Shown here: in pieces, positions 26,823-35,127 of the stretch | Layout: every line of letters starts with the position of its first letter | Numbering within the stretch: position 1 is the stretch's first letter | Assembly (NCBI GenBank): GCA_963677625.2 | Contig: CAXXSW010000011.1 | Coordinates: 124,001-188,000, forward strand | Reading direction: 5' to 3' | Length of the DNA: 64,000 nucleotides | DNA from: UBA1351 sp963677625 | GTDB taxonomy: Bacteria; Bacillota; Clostridia; Lachnospirales; Vallitaleaceae | Translations under genes and position numbers: made by a program | Notes under the pieces: generated by a model | The model's input: only the letters and a program-made list of their open reading frames with translations | The model's database searches: none | Told to the model about the DNA's origin: nothing

Positions 26823-28301
26823 ATGGTAGAGAATATAGGCAATGCATTTGTCATTTTTGGTGGTACAGGTGATTTGACTAAGCGCAAACTTATCCCTGCA
26901 ATATATAATTTAAAAATAGATGGATTGCTTCCAGATAATTTCTTTGTAACAGCTGTTGGTAGGAGGGAAAAAACAAGTGAAGCATTTGTTGCTGAGATGA
27001 AAGAAGCCCTTGTGGATTTTTCGAGAAATCATCTTAATGAAGAAGTGTGGGAAGATATATCTAAACGTATCTACTATTACAAGCTGGATTTTGATTCTAG
27101 TGATGAATATTTAGACTTTGATAATTATCTGTGTGCTTTAGAGAATAAACATAATACTAAGGGTAATCGTCTCTTTTATCTGGCTGTTAGCCCAGATTTC
27201 TTTGGAGTCATAGTGGAAAAGCTCCATGAGTATGGCCTTGCAAGAGAGAATGGATGTTTTAATCGAGTGGTTATTGAAAAACCCTTTGGAAGTGATTTGG
27301 AATCAGCCAGAAAGTTAAGCAAAAAAATCACCCATGCATTTAATGAAGAGAATACATATAGGATTGATCACTATCTAGGTAAGGAGATGCTTCAAAATAT
27401 TATGGTCATCCGATTTGCCAATGTTTTTTTTGAACCTATATGGAACAATAAATATATCGATCATATTCAAATAACTTCATCAGAAACCTTGGGTGTATCA
27501 GAACGTGGAGGTTATTACGAGAAAGCAGGGGCTCTGAAGGATATGCTTCAAAACCATCTCTTACAACTGCTAGCACTTACAGCAATGGAACCGCCGGTGC
27601 GTTTGGATACTGAATCCATACGAGATGAAAAAGTAAAGGTTTTCAAAGGACTTAAGGTCTATACACCTGAAGAGGTGGAAGAAAATGTTGTTAGGGGTCA
27701 GTATGCCAAATCTGAAGACGGTGAAATTCTAGGATACCGTCAAGAAGGAAGAACAGCAGATGATTCGGATACTGAAACTTTTATTGCTTTGAAGGTGGAA
27801 ATAGAGAATTATAGATGGGCTGGTGTGCCCTTTTATATAAGAACTGGTAAACGCATGAAGGAGAAGAATATCGAGGTTGTAGTACAGTTTAAGTCATTGG
27901 CAAAGAGCCTATACCTAAACGCTTTGAATCAATCTATACCTAATCAGCTGGTAATTAAAATTCAGCCTACTGAAGGTGTCTATTTAAGATTCAATACTAA
28001 GAAACCTGGCCAAAGCAATGAAACCATACCGGTATCTATGGATTTTTGTCAAAATTGTGAAATTGGATATAGTGAACCGGAAGCATACGAGAGACTTCTA
28101 CATGATGCCATGCATGGTGAAAAATCCTTATTTACCAGATGGGACGAGGTTGAGTATTCCTGGAAATTTGTTGATGCTATTCAGAGAGCATGGGAAATGA
28201 AGAAGCCAGATTTTCCTAATTATCAACCGGGTACATACGGTCCACAGGCATCAGAAGAATTGTTAATAAGAGATGGACGTACTTGGCGGAATGAGGTTTA
28301 G
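26823..28301 (+). CDS. zwf: glucose-6-phosphate 1-dehydrogenase
   Basis: 492 aa with the coenzyme motif FGGTGDLTKRKLIPAIYNL at the N-terminus, VIEKPFGSDLESA, the active-site signature RIDHYLGKEMLQN and RTGKRM. It makes 6-phosphogluconolactone, feeding gnd just upstream. No lactonase gene is adjacent. A cyclase-family gene follows after only 3 bp. Confidence 0.97.
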   Translation: MVENIGNAFVIFGGTGDLTKRKLIPAIYNLKIDGLLPDNFFVTAVGRREKTSEAFVAEMKEALVDFSRNHLNEEVWEDISKRIYYYKLDFDSSDEYLDFDNYLCALENKHNTKGNRLFYLAVSPDFFGVIVEKLHEYGLARENGCFNRVVIEKPFGSDLESARKLSKKITHAFNEENTYRIDHYLGKEMLQNIMVIRFANVFFEPIWNNKYIDHIQITSSETLGVSERGGYYEKAGALKDMLQNHLLQLLALTAMEPPVRLDTESIRDEKVKVFKGLKVYTPEEVEENVVRGQYAKSEDGEILGYRQEGRTADDSDTETFIALKVEIENYRWAGVPFYIRTGKRMKEKNIEVVVQFKSLAKSLYLNALNQSIPNQLVIKIQPTEGVYLRFNTKKPGQSNETIPVSMDFCQNCEIGYSEPEAYERLLHDAMHGEKSLFTRWDEVEYSWKFVDAIQRAWEMKKPDFPNYQPGTYGPQASEELLIRDGRTWRNEV

Positions 28302-28304
28302 AAG

Positions 28305-28937
28305 ATGAAAGTTATTGATATTTCTATGTTAATAGAAGAAGATATGTTGGTGTACAAGAATGCCGAAAGTAAAAAACCCATATATAAAAATATGGGTAAT
28401 CATGAGAATTCAAATGCCCATGAAACAAAAGTGACTATGGATGTTCACTGTGGAACACATATAGACATGCCTTTACATATGATAGCAGAGGGGAAAACAC
28501 TTGATACGTTTGATATATCAAGACTTATCTGTGACTGCAAGGTCTTTGATCTTACCCATTTGAAGGAACCTGTAATCACTAAAGAGGATTTAATTGACCT
28601 TAACATTGTGGAAGGTGATTTCGTTCTTTTTAAAACCATGAATTCCTACAGGGATAAAGGTGAAGGCTTTGATTTTGATTTCGTTTACTTAAATGAAGAA
28701 GGTGCAAAATACCTGAAGGAGATTAAGCTAAACGGTGTAGGAACAGATGGTCTAGGTATCGAGAGAGCCCAATCTAACCATATGACACATAAACTCCTCC
28801 TTGAGGATGAGGTCATTATTATGGAAGGCCTGGCTTTAAAAGATGTCGAGCCAGGATCTTACCAATTAATTGCCTTGCCTATAAAGCTTAAAGGTACCGA
28901 GGGGAGTTGGGTAAGGGCGGTATTGATTCAAGATTAA
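28305..28937 (+). CDS. cyclase-family metal-dependent hydrolase (kynurenine formamidase-like)
   Basis: A 210-aa protein with the family signature HxGTHxDxPxH (VHCGTHIDMPLHM at about 47-59), GVGTDGLGIE and HKLLLEDEVIIMEGLAL. Members hydrolyse N-formylkynurenine, isatin and other amide substrates; no tryptophan-degradation genes are near. It lies 3 bp after zwf, so it is co-transcribed. The truncated insertion-element copy begins directly after its stop codon. Confidence 0.88.
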   Translation: MKVIDISMLIEEDMLVYKNAESKKPIYKNMGNHENSNAHETKVTMDVHCGTHIDMPLHMIAEGKTLDTFDISRLICDCKVFDLTHLKEPVITKEDLIDLNIVEGDFVLFKTMNSYRDKGEGFDFDFVYLNEEGAKYLKEIKLNGVGTDGLGIERAQSNHMTHKLLLEDEVIIMEGLALKDVEPGSYQLIALPIKLKGTEGSWVRAVLIQD

Positions 28938-29105
28938 TATATAACTCAACTTTTCCAGTTTAAATCAGCAAATAGAACAAGGAACTTGAAAAGGTCCATA
29001 ACAGGAATTCCTTTAGATTTACGAATCCCTGATTTTCTAAGAGTTTTTGAAAGTTCTAAATCGGAAAGGCATGTAAAAAAGTAGTTCTAGTTTGTTTAGA
29101 TGAGT
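28938..29105 (-). pseudogene. truncated insertion-element copy, left (transposase N-terminal remnant)
   Basis: Read on the minus strand, this ~160-bp segment closely resembles 32750-32922 on the plus strand (roughly 85% by eye). Both encode the same piece (SDLELSKTLRKS.IR.SKGIPVM..FKFLVLFADL.W.S) after a TTTTTTA slippery-like site (29074-29080 here). It resembles the N-terminus of a DDE transposase, possibly IS4-like. The terminal repeat is ctcaacttttcca at 28945-28957. The other end of the element is missing. Confidence 0.75.
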
Positions 29106-29115
29106 AAATAACTAA

Positions 29116-29182
29116 AAAAATTAGCAATCTATAAAGCGCCACCTACAAGTACACCACTTGTAATAGTGACGCTTTATAGATA
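29116..29182 (-). terminator. terminator of the minus-strand ABC operon
   Basis: tctataaagcg (29128-29138) pairs with cgctttataga (29170-29180), with an inner caagt/acttg stem. On the minus strand a T7 run follows. Confidence 0.8.
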
Positions 29183-29201
29183 AGCTTCAGACATTCGCAT
29201 A

Positions 29202-29840
29202 TCAAATAAAATTTTCTTGTTTAATCTGCTTTATTGCAACAAATAATCCTGTACCTAGAATTAACGAAATAGAAAACACAATCAGTATGTTAATCATAAA
29301 TTTTGTGGTGTTTACTAAAATTCCCATTAAAGATATATCTATAATAGTAATGATTGCAGTTACCACATTGATAACAATTAAATAATCAAATCTGAGGATA
29401 ATTAACGAAAACAGCAAGGCACTTACTACAATTAGTACTTCACTCATTAAAATCAATAGTATTATTCTTGAGAGAGTTATTCTAAGATCCGTATCATTAG
29501 TTTGTAAGGATATATAATTAAAGAATCCAACTGCTATGTTAAAAACAAATCCAATACTACTGAACAAAATTACTTTAGCTAAAATGATTTTTTCAATGCT
29601 TTTTTCAATCAAAATCTTTTCATAAGTTTTATTCACTTTTTCGCATTTCTCTGAATTATGAAGCAATTGTATAACTAATATATAACCAGGAAAAAAACAC
29701 GACATAATCAATGAAATATTAGATCCTTGATTATTATAAACAAAATAAACCAACATAGCTGTTAGTATGACACAAATCAATCCTATTTTTTTTATGTCAT
29801 TTTTTATTAAATAAAACTCTTTTAACCAAATCGCTCTCAT
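29202..29840 (-). CDS. ABC-2-type transporter permease
   Basis: A 212-aa hydrophobic protein with about six membrane segments. It starts MRAIWLKEFYLIKNDIKK, typical of ABC-2 permeases of the peptide/antibiotic export type. It overlaps the upstream ATPase gene by 4 bp (ATGA), so the two were co-translated. The region is clearly more AT-rich than the housekeeping genes on either side. The ATPase partner is now split by an insertion element, so this permease is probably orphaned. Confidence 0.82.
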   Translation of the reverse strand: MRAIWLKEFYLIKNDIKKIGLICVILTAMLVYFVYNNQGSNISLIMSCFFPGYILVIQLLHNSEKCEKVNKTYEKILIEKSIEKIILAKVILFSSIGFVFNIAVGFFNYISLQTNDTDLRITLSRIILLILMSEVLIVVSALLFSLIILRFDYLIVINVVTAIITIIDISLMGILVNTTKFMINILIVFSISLILGTGLFVAIKQIKQENFI

Positions 29841-30623
29841 TTTTTATCCACTCCTCCCGAATATGAAGTTAAAATCGCATCTTCAAGATCCTTAACAGTT
29901 TTAGTTACTTCCAATACTGTCACTTTCTTTGTAACTAATTCTGCCAACAAATCTTGAAGCTGCATATTATTGTCTTTTGTACTTATAAAAGCATACTCTT
30001 CATTTTTATTATATTTCATAGTTATTTCACTTTTATCCAATTGTTTCCTCTTTACCTTTACAATACTTTCGTCATTTCGTAAACTCGCATCATCATAAAT
30101 TTTATTTATTTCACCAAATTTTGCAACTTTCCCATCTTTTAGAATACATACATTCTCACATAATCTCTCAATATCTTTTGTATTATGAGATGCGATAACT
30201 AATGTAATATTTTTAAGACCTTTTAGAAAAGCAATGATTTTATTCTTATTATCGATATCAATAGTCACAAATGGTTCATCTAATAATAAAAAACTTGACT
30301 CCTTCAACACAGAACAAGCTAAGGAAACAATCTTTTTTTGCCCGCTTGATAAAGTGTTAACATATTTATTTAACAACTCAGTCAATTCTAAGTCATTAAT
30401 AATTTGATCTCTTTTACATTCCGATGTGTTATAAAGGCATTTATAGAAATTTATATTTTCATTTACTGTCAACTCATCATATATACAATTATTTGTACTC
30501 ATGTATGCAATACTTTCATCATGAGTTAATATTCCTTGAGTAGGTTTTACTACATTTGCAATTAACCTTAATAAAGTACTCTTTCCTGCTCCATTTAGTC
30601 CAATAACTCCCAAGTTCTCTCCA

Positions 30624-30631
30624 TTTTTAAT
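30624..30631. repeat. 8-bp target-site duplication, left
   Basis: TTTTTAAT, identical to 31992-31999 on the other side of the element. Confidence 0.9.
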
Positions 30632-31991
30632 GATAACGTATAATAGATTTCGCAAATTCATAAATTAAAAGGACATGGGTCCGAGCTGTTTGGTAGAATT
30701 AAGTTACCACAACAAAACCTATCAAAGGAGGCTAAGAACCATGTCCGATAACATTATACAACTGAACGAACAAATAATCAAAACCGAAATCAAGGATCTT
30801 GTGAGAACCAGCGTCGAGGAGACCTTAAACAATCTTCTCGATCAGGAAGCGAATGAACTTCTAAATGCTTCCAAATATGAGCGAACCAAGGAACGCCAAG
30901 GTTATCGTTCAGGTCACTACAAACGGAATCTCACCACCACATCTGGAGATGTGACTCTGAAGGTGCCAAAGTTGAAGGGAATCCCATTCGAAACAGCCAT
31001 TATTGAAAGATATCGCCGTCGTGAGTGTTCAGTCGAAGAAGCTCTCATTGAAATGTATCTTGCTGGTGTTTCAGTTCGCCGTGTCGAAGATATCACCGAA
31101 GCCCTTTGGGGTACTAAGGTCTCTCCAGGTACGATTAGCAACCTCAACAAGAAGGCTTATGAGCATATCGAAGCATGGCGTAATCGTCCATTAAACGGTG
31201 GTGAGTATCCTTACGTATATGTTGATGGTATCTACATGAAACGTTCCTGGGGTGGTGAGTACGAGAACGTTGCCATCCTCATTGCCATCGGTGTGAACAA
31301 AGATGGATACCGTGAAATATTAGGTGCAGCCGAAGGTATGAAGGAAGACAAAGAAAGCTGGAAATCTTTCTTATTATGGCTCAAGGAACGTGGCTTGTCT
31401 GGTGTTAAACTGATTACTGGTGACAAGAGCCTTGGAATGCTTGAATCCATACCAGAGGTCTTTCCTGAAGCTAAATATCAACGTTGTACAGTTCACTTCT
31501 ATCGAAACGTGTTCTCTGCAACACCAAGATCCAAGATGAAACTGGTCTCCAAGATGCTAAAGGCCATCCATGCAAGCGAGAGCAAAGCTGCTGCCCGTGA
31601 GAAAGCTAAACAGGTCGCTGAAGATCTCAAGGCCATGAAGCTGCAGAAGGCTGCCAAGAAAATTGAGGATGGCATTGAAGAGACCATAACATATATGAGT
31701 TTCCCATATGAGCACTGGAATCGAATCAGAACAAACAACAGTATAGAACGTCTGAATCGAGAAATCAGGCGACGAACCAAGGTTGTGGGAACTTTTCCAG
31801 ATGGTAATTCGGCACTGATGCTAGTATGCGCTAGGCTACGACATGTAGCCGGAACGCAATGGAGCTCAAAACGATACCTCAACATGAAACACTTCAACAC
31901 AATGGATCAAATGGACATCGAATCCATTGTCAACTAGTGGGCGTCAACCAGACGGCTAATTTTAAATTTGCGAAAAAATCTTGACGGTACC
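30632..31991 (+). mobile_element. IS256-family insertion sequence, 1360 bp, complete
   Basis: Bounded by the perfect 8-bp duplication TTTTTAAT. The imperfect inverted ends are about 27 bp: GATAACGTATAATAG then ATTTCGCAAATT on the left, and GGTACCGTCAAGATT then TTTTCGCAAATT on the right (reverse complement). The shared core is TTTCGCAAATT. It carries one intact transposase gene whose base composition is visibly richer in G and C than its surroundings. Confidence 0.93.
30741..31937 (+). CDS. IS256-family transposase (mutator type)
   Basis: A 398-aa DDE transposase. It has an N-terminal DNA-binding region (ELLNASKYERTKERQGYRSGHYKRNLTTTSGDVTLKVPKLKG), the core YVYVDGIYMKRS with the first Asp, LITGDKSLGM with the second, the CTVHFYRN motif and the C-terminal Glu in NNSIERLNREIRRRTKVVG. 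No frameshift or stop is present, so it looks active. AAAGGAGG sets the start at 30741; a frame beginning at 30675 is not needed. Confidence 0.96.
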   Translation: MSDNIIQLNEQIIKTEIKDLVRTSVEETLNNLLDQEANELLNASKYERTKERQGYRSGHYKRNLTTTSGDVTLKVPKLKGIPFETAIIERYRRRECSVEEALIEMYLAGVSVRRVEDITEALWGTKVSPGTISNLNKKAYEHIEAWRNRPLNGGEYPYVYVDGIYMKRSWGGEYENVAILIAIGVNKDGYREILGAAEGMKEDKESWKSFLLWLKERGLSGVKLITGDKSLGMLESIPEVFPEAKYQRCTVHFYRNVFSATPRSKMKLVSKMLKAIHASESKAAAREKAKQVAEDLKAMKLQKAAKKIEDGIEETITYMSFPYEHWNRIRTNNSIERLNREIRRRTKVVGTFPDGNSALMLVCARLRHVAGTQWSSKRYLNMKHFNTMDQMDIESIVN

Positions 31992-31999
31992 TTTTTAAT
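31992..31999. repeat. 8-bp target-site duplication, right
   Basis: TTTTTAAT, the partner of 30624-30631. Confidence 0.9.
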
Positions 32000-32122
32000 T
32001 TTGAATGATACGTTCTCTAACGCTATAACTTCTTCATTATATTTTTTTGATACTCTTGTAAGTTCAACTGCCATTTCTACCTCTCTATCCTAGGTTGCCA
32101 AAACTGTTTTATATCTACGCCT

Positions 32123-32296
32123 CTAAATCTTTAACCATTCTAAAACACTTAAAGCCAAAACAATAATTGCTATAACTATCAACGTTGTTATACCCATTTT
32201 TTTAACATTTTTTATATATTCTTTATTGTTCCTTCTAAATACTATCGACATAATAATTATTATTATTGCAATAATTTGAATGATTGCGCCTTCCAT
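32123..32296 (-). CDS. small two-helix membrane protein (57 aa)
   Basis: MEGAIIQIIA plus an isoleucine run forms one membrane helix. A basic loop (FRRNNKEYIKN) and a second helix (ITTLIVIAIIVLALSVL) follow. The ATG overlaps the stop of the decayed upstream ATPase frame (TAATG), so translation was coupled. The gene lies 48 bp before the split ATPase gene. In peptide-export or bacteriocin-immunity operons such small membrane proteins are common, but I recognise no family. Confidence 0.65.
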   Translation of the reverse strand: MEGAIIQIIAIIIIIMSIVFRRNNKEYIKNVKKMGITTLIVIAIIVLALSVLEWLKI

Positions 32297-32500
32297 TAAT
32301 AAACTATAACCTCCTCAATTTTCTTATCTCTTATTCCTAATTTACGTGTTACTAAATCTTCAAAAACATTGCTGTGTGAAATTATAATCACTATTTTCTC
32401 TTTACACATTTTTCTTAATATTTCAATTATTTTTTAATCTTATAGAAGAAACATCATCTATTTCAACTCATTTATAATCTTTATACAAACAATTTGGGTT
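32296..32500 (-). pseudogene. C-terminal remnant of an ABC exporter ATPase
   Basis: The last ~50 codons read IIEILRKMCKEKIVIIISHSNVFEDLVTRKLGIRDKKIEEVIVY, with the switch-His motif ISHS of ABC ATPases. Upstream, DDVSSIRLKN (Walker B/D-loop-like) is recognisable but needs a one-base shift and runs into stops. The rest is gone, replaced by the insertion-element copy to the right. It was the first visible gene of the exporter operon. Confidence 0.7.
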
Positions 32501-32581
32501 ACAATTATTTATATAATTGAAGAAACCATTGTAAATTGGGTTGTTCCTATCATAAATAGTTTACTACTTTTATATACTTTA

Positions 32582-32911
32582 CTCAACTTTCCCACTTGAA
32601 AAAAGTCTATAAATCCAATGTTTTTAGGAAAAATTATAAATATTTCGTTACTTGACGTAAAAATGCACATCATATCTGGTAAAATGAAATTGCTTAGGTT
32701 ACAACAATATCAGACAAGAAAGGTGCATATATATATGATACACAACATTCACTCACCTGAGCAGATTAGAACTACTTTTTTACGCGTTTTTCCGATTTAG
32801 AACTTTCAAAAACTCTTAGAAAATCAAGGATTCGTGAATCTAAAGGAATTCCTGTTATGAACGTTTTCAAGTTTCTTGTTTTATTTGCTGATTTAAGCTG
32901 GGAAAGTTGCG
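32582..32911 (+). mobile_element. non-autonomous insertion-element derivative (MITE-like), right copy
   Basis: Ends CTCAACTTTCCCA (32582-32594) and its near inverse TGGGAAAGTTGCG (32899-32911) bracket ~330 bp. Inside are a leader and the N-terminal coding piece of a transposase (32735-32922), with most of the gene deleted. TATATA-like sequence lies just outside both ends, but no clean target duplication is visible. The left copy (28938-29105) is inverted relative to it. Confidence 0.7.
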
Positions 32912-32922
32912 TATATAATTAA
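32735..32922 (+). pseudogene. transposase N-terminal fragment with slippery-like site
   Basis: ATG 32735 starts MIHNIHSPEQIRTTFL. At T TTT TTA (32776-32782) a -1 shift joins it to TRFSDLELSKTLRKSRIRESKG and on to a TAA at 32920. The heptamer is in the exact zero-frame position for programmed -1 frameshifting. Without the shift the frame stops seven codons later. The fragment is too short to work. Confidence 0.7.
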
Positions 32923-32930
32923 TATGATAC

Positions 32931-32975
32931 TAAAAAAAGTGCAGGAACCCCATTGATGGGCCTGCACTTTTTTAG
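32931..32975 (-). terminator. terminator after the PsiE-like gene
   Basis: aaaaaagtgcagg (32933-32945) pairs with cctgcactttttt (32961-32973), with an inner ccc/ggg stem. A T-run follows on the minus strand. Confidence 0.85.
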
Positions 32976-33009
32976 TACTTTATCTATAAATTTCTACGGA
33001 TATATTTAT

Positions 33010-33672
33010 CTACGATAGCTTTTCAGGTTCAATCTTTACTTGTTTAATGAGTCCTGCGTCCATAGAATAGACTTGTAAGCGATAGTCATCAAGTATAACT
33101 TCAAAACCTGCTTTAAGCTTAGCGCCTTGGTTTTGGGCTGCGTTAAAGAGGAGCCCTGCAACTGTGTTTCCTAACATAGGATCGATGTTAGAACCGATTT
33201 TATCGTTAAGTTCGCTAATTGAAATACTCCCGTTGATGATAAATTCGTTGTCATTAGATTGGTGGATGGTTTCAGATAAGTATTTTCTAACGGCAAATAA
33301 TATGGCTATTGCTACAACACCGATGAGTGAATCTAGCATATCCCCATGACTGTTAATCAGTTGTCTGGCGATAGCATATAAAAGCACTTCCACAGCAGAA
33401 GATGGTGTGTGTTTGGCAAGCATTTTTACGAATTCTATACCGATAATCAGTTCAAAAGCAGTAGATAAGAATGTACTGATTCCAATAGTATCAGTGCCAT
33501 GAATTAAATCATCACCAATTAAGAATAAGTCTTTGATAATCTCAGCACTTAATAATATTATTCCAATAAGTACTAGAGCAGATACATAAATTTCCGTATA
33601 TGAGGCTATTCGGCTCATTTGCCCTCGTAAAACCTGTTTTCTGAAATTTAGTATATTCCCATTTTTTTTCAT
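33010..33672 (-). CDS. PsiE-family membrane protein fused to a CorC/HlyC-like domain
   Basis: A 220-aa protein. Residues ~20-125 form four membrane segments of the phosphate-starvation-inducible PsiE family (EIYVSALVLIGIILLSAEIIKDL, ELIIGIEFVKMLAKHTPSSAVEVLLYAIARQLI). Residues ~140-215 resemble the C-terminal transporter-associated domain of CorC/HlyC proteins (FIINGSISISELNDKIG ... TVAGLLFNAAQNQGAKLKAG). GGAGGGAATT sets the start at 33672. The role is unknown; the second domain may sense a small ligand or modulate transport. Confidence 0.75.
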   Translation of the reverse strand: MKKNGNILNFRKQVLRGQMSRIASYTEIYVSALVLIGIILLSAEIIKDLFLIGDDLIHGTDTIGISTFLSTAFELIIGIEFVKMLAKHTPSSAVEVLLYAIARQLINSHGDMLDSLIGVVAIAILFAVRKYLSETIHQSNDNEFIINGSISISELNDKIGSNIDPMLGNTVAGLLFNAAQNQGAKLKAGFEVILDDYRLQVYSMDAGLIKQVKIEPEKLS

Positions 33673-33702
33673 AATTCCCTCCAATTGGCCTTTTATGGTC
33701 CC

Positions 33703-33732
33703 ATTATACTTTGAGAAGCCATAAAAAAGCAA
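33703..33732 (-). promoter_or_regulatory. promoter of the PsiE-like gene
   Basis: On the minus strand TTGCTT (33727-33732), 18 nt, TATAAT (33703-33708). Confidence 0.5.
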
Positions 33733-33841
33733 GTGTAATATGATTTGAAAGTAAAAAAAGAAGAGTTGATTCAAATAAATCTTGAAAAAGAGGAGTGTTA
33801 TATAGTATTAATAACTAGATAAAATAGTTTTGAAAAGAGTA

Positions 33842-33870
33842 TTGTCTTCTGGGAATATCTGTGATATTAT
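33842..33870 (+). promoter_or_regulatory. promoter of the nitronate monooxygenase-like gene
   Basis: TTGTCT (33842-33847), 17 nt, TATTAT (33865-33870). Confidence 0.45.
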
Positions 33871-33913
33871 ATAGTCAAATAGTTTGATTATCAAAGTAAT
33901 TAAGGAGATCATT

Positions 33914-34972
33914 ATGATTTTGAAAGAGTTGAAAATCAGTAATCTTAGGGTAAAGATACCTATCATTCAAGGAGGAATGGGTATTGGTGTATCCGGTTGG
34001 AAACTAGCATCCGCAATGGCCTCAGCAGGTGGTATAGGTATTATTTCTGGAGCCCAAAGCGGCTATAGAGAAACTGATTTCGTTGAGAATACGATTGAAG
34101 CGAATATGAGAGCTTTCCGGGAGGAAATCAGAAAAGCGAAAGAGAACACATCAGGTATCATAGGTGTGAATATTATGGTCGCTATGCAAAATTATGCAGA
34201 ACTCGTAAAAGTTGCAGTGGAAGAAAAAGTGGATTTAATCATTTCAGGTGCTGGTCTTCCTCTCCAATTGCCTGAATTAGTTGAGGGCAGCAAAACAAAG
34301 ATTGTACCTATTGTATCTTCACTACGTGCAGCACAACTTATTATTAAAAGGTGGAAAAAGAAATCCAAGAAAGATCCGGATGCAATTATAGTAGAAGGTC
34401 CTGAAGCAGGAGGACATCTAGGTTTCAAAAAAGAAGAACTTGTTGATGGTTCGGCTAAGGATGTATTTTCTATTGTTAGAGAGCTTAAAGACTATCTTGT
34501 CAGCAATGAATTGGATGTACCAGTTATTGCAGCAGGAGGTATATTTAACGGTAAAGACCTTGTCAAGGCTATTGAAGCAGGTGCTAGTGGTGTACAAATG
34601 GCTACAAGATTTGTTGCAACTTATGAATGTGATGCTAGTATGGCCTATAAGGAAGCTTATATAAATGCTAAGCCTGAGGACGTTGTCATTATGGACAGTC
34701 CTGTTGGTCTGCCAGGAAGAGCCTTATTAAATCCTATGCTTTCAATCATAAATAGAGGGGATCGGGTTAAGGTTAAAAAATGTTACCGATGTGTTCATAA
34801 GTGTGATCCGGCAACAACACCTTTTTGTATAACAGAAGCATTAGTTAATGCTGTAGAAGGCGATTTGGACAATAGCTTGCTTTTTGTTGGTAGCCGTGTG
34901 ACTGAAGTTGATAAGCTTCAACATGTTCAAGAGATTGTCGATGAGATCATGGATGAAGTAAGTAATCTATAA
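33914..34972 (+). CDS. nitronate monooxygenase / FabK-like flavoprotein
   Basis: A 352-aa FMN-binding TIM barrel. It shows PIIQGGMGIGVSGWKLASAMASAGGIGIIS at the N-terminus, GVNIMVAMQNY, VEGPEAGGHLG with the catalytic-region His, VPVIAAGGIFNGKD and GVQMATRFVATYECDAS. The C-terminus has four cysteines (CYRCVHKCDPATTPFC), which many clostridial homologues share and which may bind a metal. It could oxidise alkyl nitronates or be an enoyl-ACP reductase relative; no fatty-acid genes are near. AAGGAGA sets the start. Confidence 0.87.
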   Translation: MILKELKISNLRVKIPIIQGGMGIGVSGWKLASAMASAGGIGIISGAQSGYRETDFVENTIEANMRAFREEIRKAKENTSGIIGVNIMVAMQNYAELVKVAVEEKVDLIISGAGLPLQLPELVEGSKTKIVPIVSSLRAAQLIIKRWKKKSKKDPDAIIVEGPEAGGHLGFKKEELVDGSAKDVFSIVRELKDYLVSNELDVPVIAAGGIFNGKDLVKAIEAGASGVQMATRFVATYECDASMAYKEAYINAKPEDVVIMDSPVGLPGRALLNPMLSIINRGDRVKVKKCYRCVHKCDPATTPFCITEALVNAVEGDLDNSLLFVGSRVTEVDKLQHVQEIVDEIMDEVSNL

Positions 34973-34990
34973 TATTAGAGCAAACTTATA

Positions 34991-35032
34991 GGATATTGGA
35001 CAAATTTTACGATTTGTTCAATATTTTTTTTG
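34991..35032 (+). terminator. terminator after the nitronate monooxygenase-like gene
   Basis: atattggacaaat (34993-35005) pairs with atttgttcaatat (35012-35024), followed by T7. Its position shows that the next gene cannot start as far upstream as its open frame allows. Confidence 0.85.
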
Positions 35033-35127
35033 GATTTTATGTTAGAATGAAAGCGGTAGGTATAATTTTTGAGAAATTTGAAAGGAGAGTACATCAAGTT
35101 GACCTAAGTGGTGTATGTTTATATAGG

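Larger units (their letters stand above)
29837..32074 (-). pseudogene. ABC transporter ATPase gene split by an IS256-family element
   Basis: The gene is in two pieces. The N-terminal piece starts with ATG at 32074 (MAVELTRVSKKYNEEVIALENVSFKIK) and runs to the insertion at 31992. The rest continues from 30631 (IIKNGENLGVIGLNGAGKST with Walker A; SSGQKKIVSLACSVL; SFLLLDEPFVTID) to the stop at 29837. Removing bases 30632-31991 and one 8-bp duplicate restores FKIKNGENLGVIG in frame, which proves the split. The restored protein is about 290 aa. The C-terminal piece could still be made from a start inside the element (30661) but lacks the first strands. Confidence 0.9.

Noticed and set aside
34996..35127. 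Longer N-terminus of the SLH-like/glucosaminidase protein
   Set aside because: It would start inside the rho-independent terminator of the preceding gene and would bury the signal peptide.
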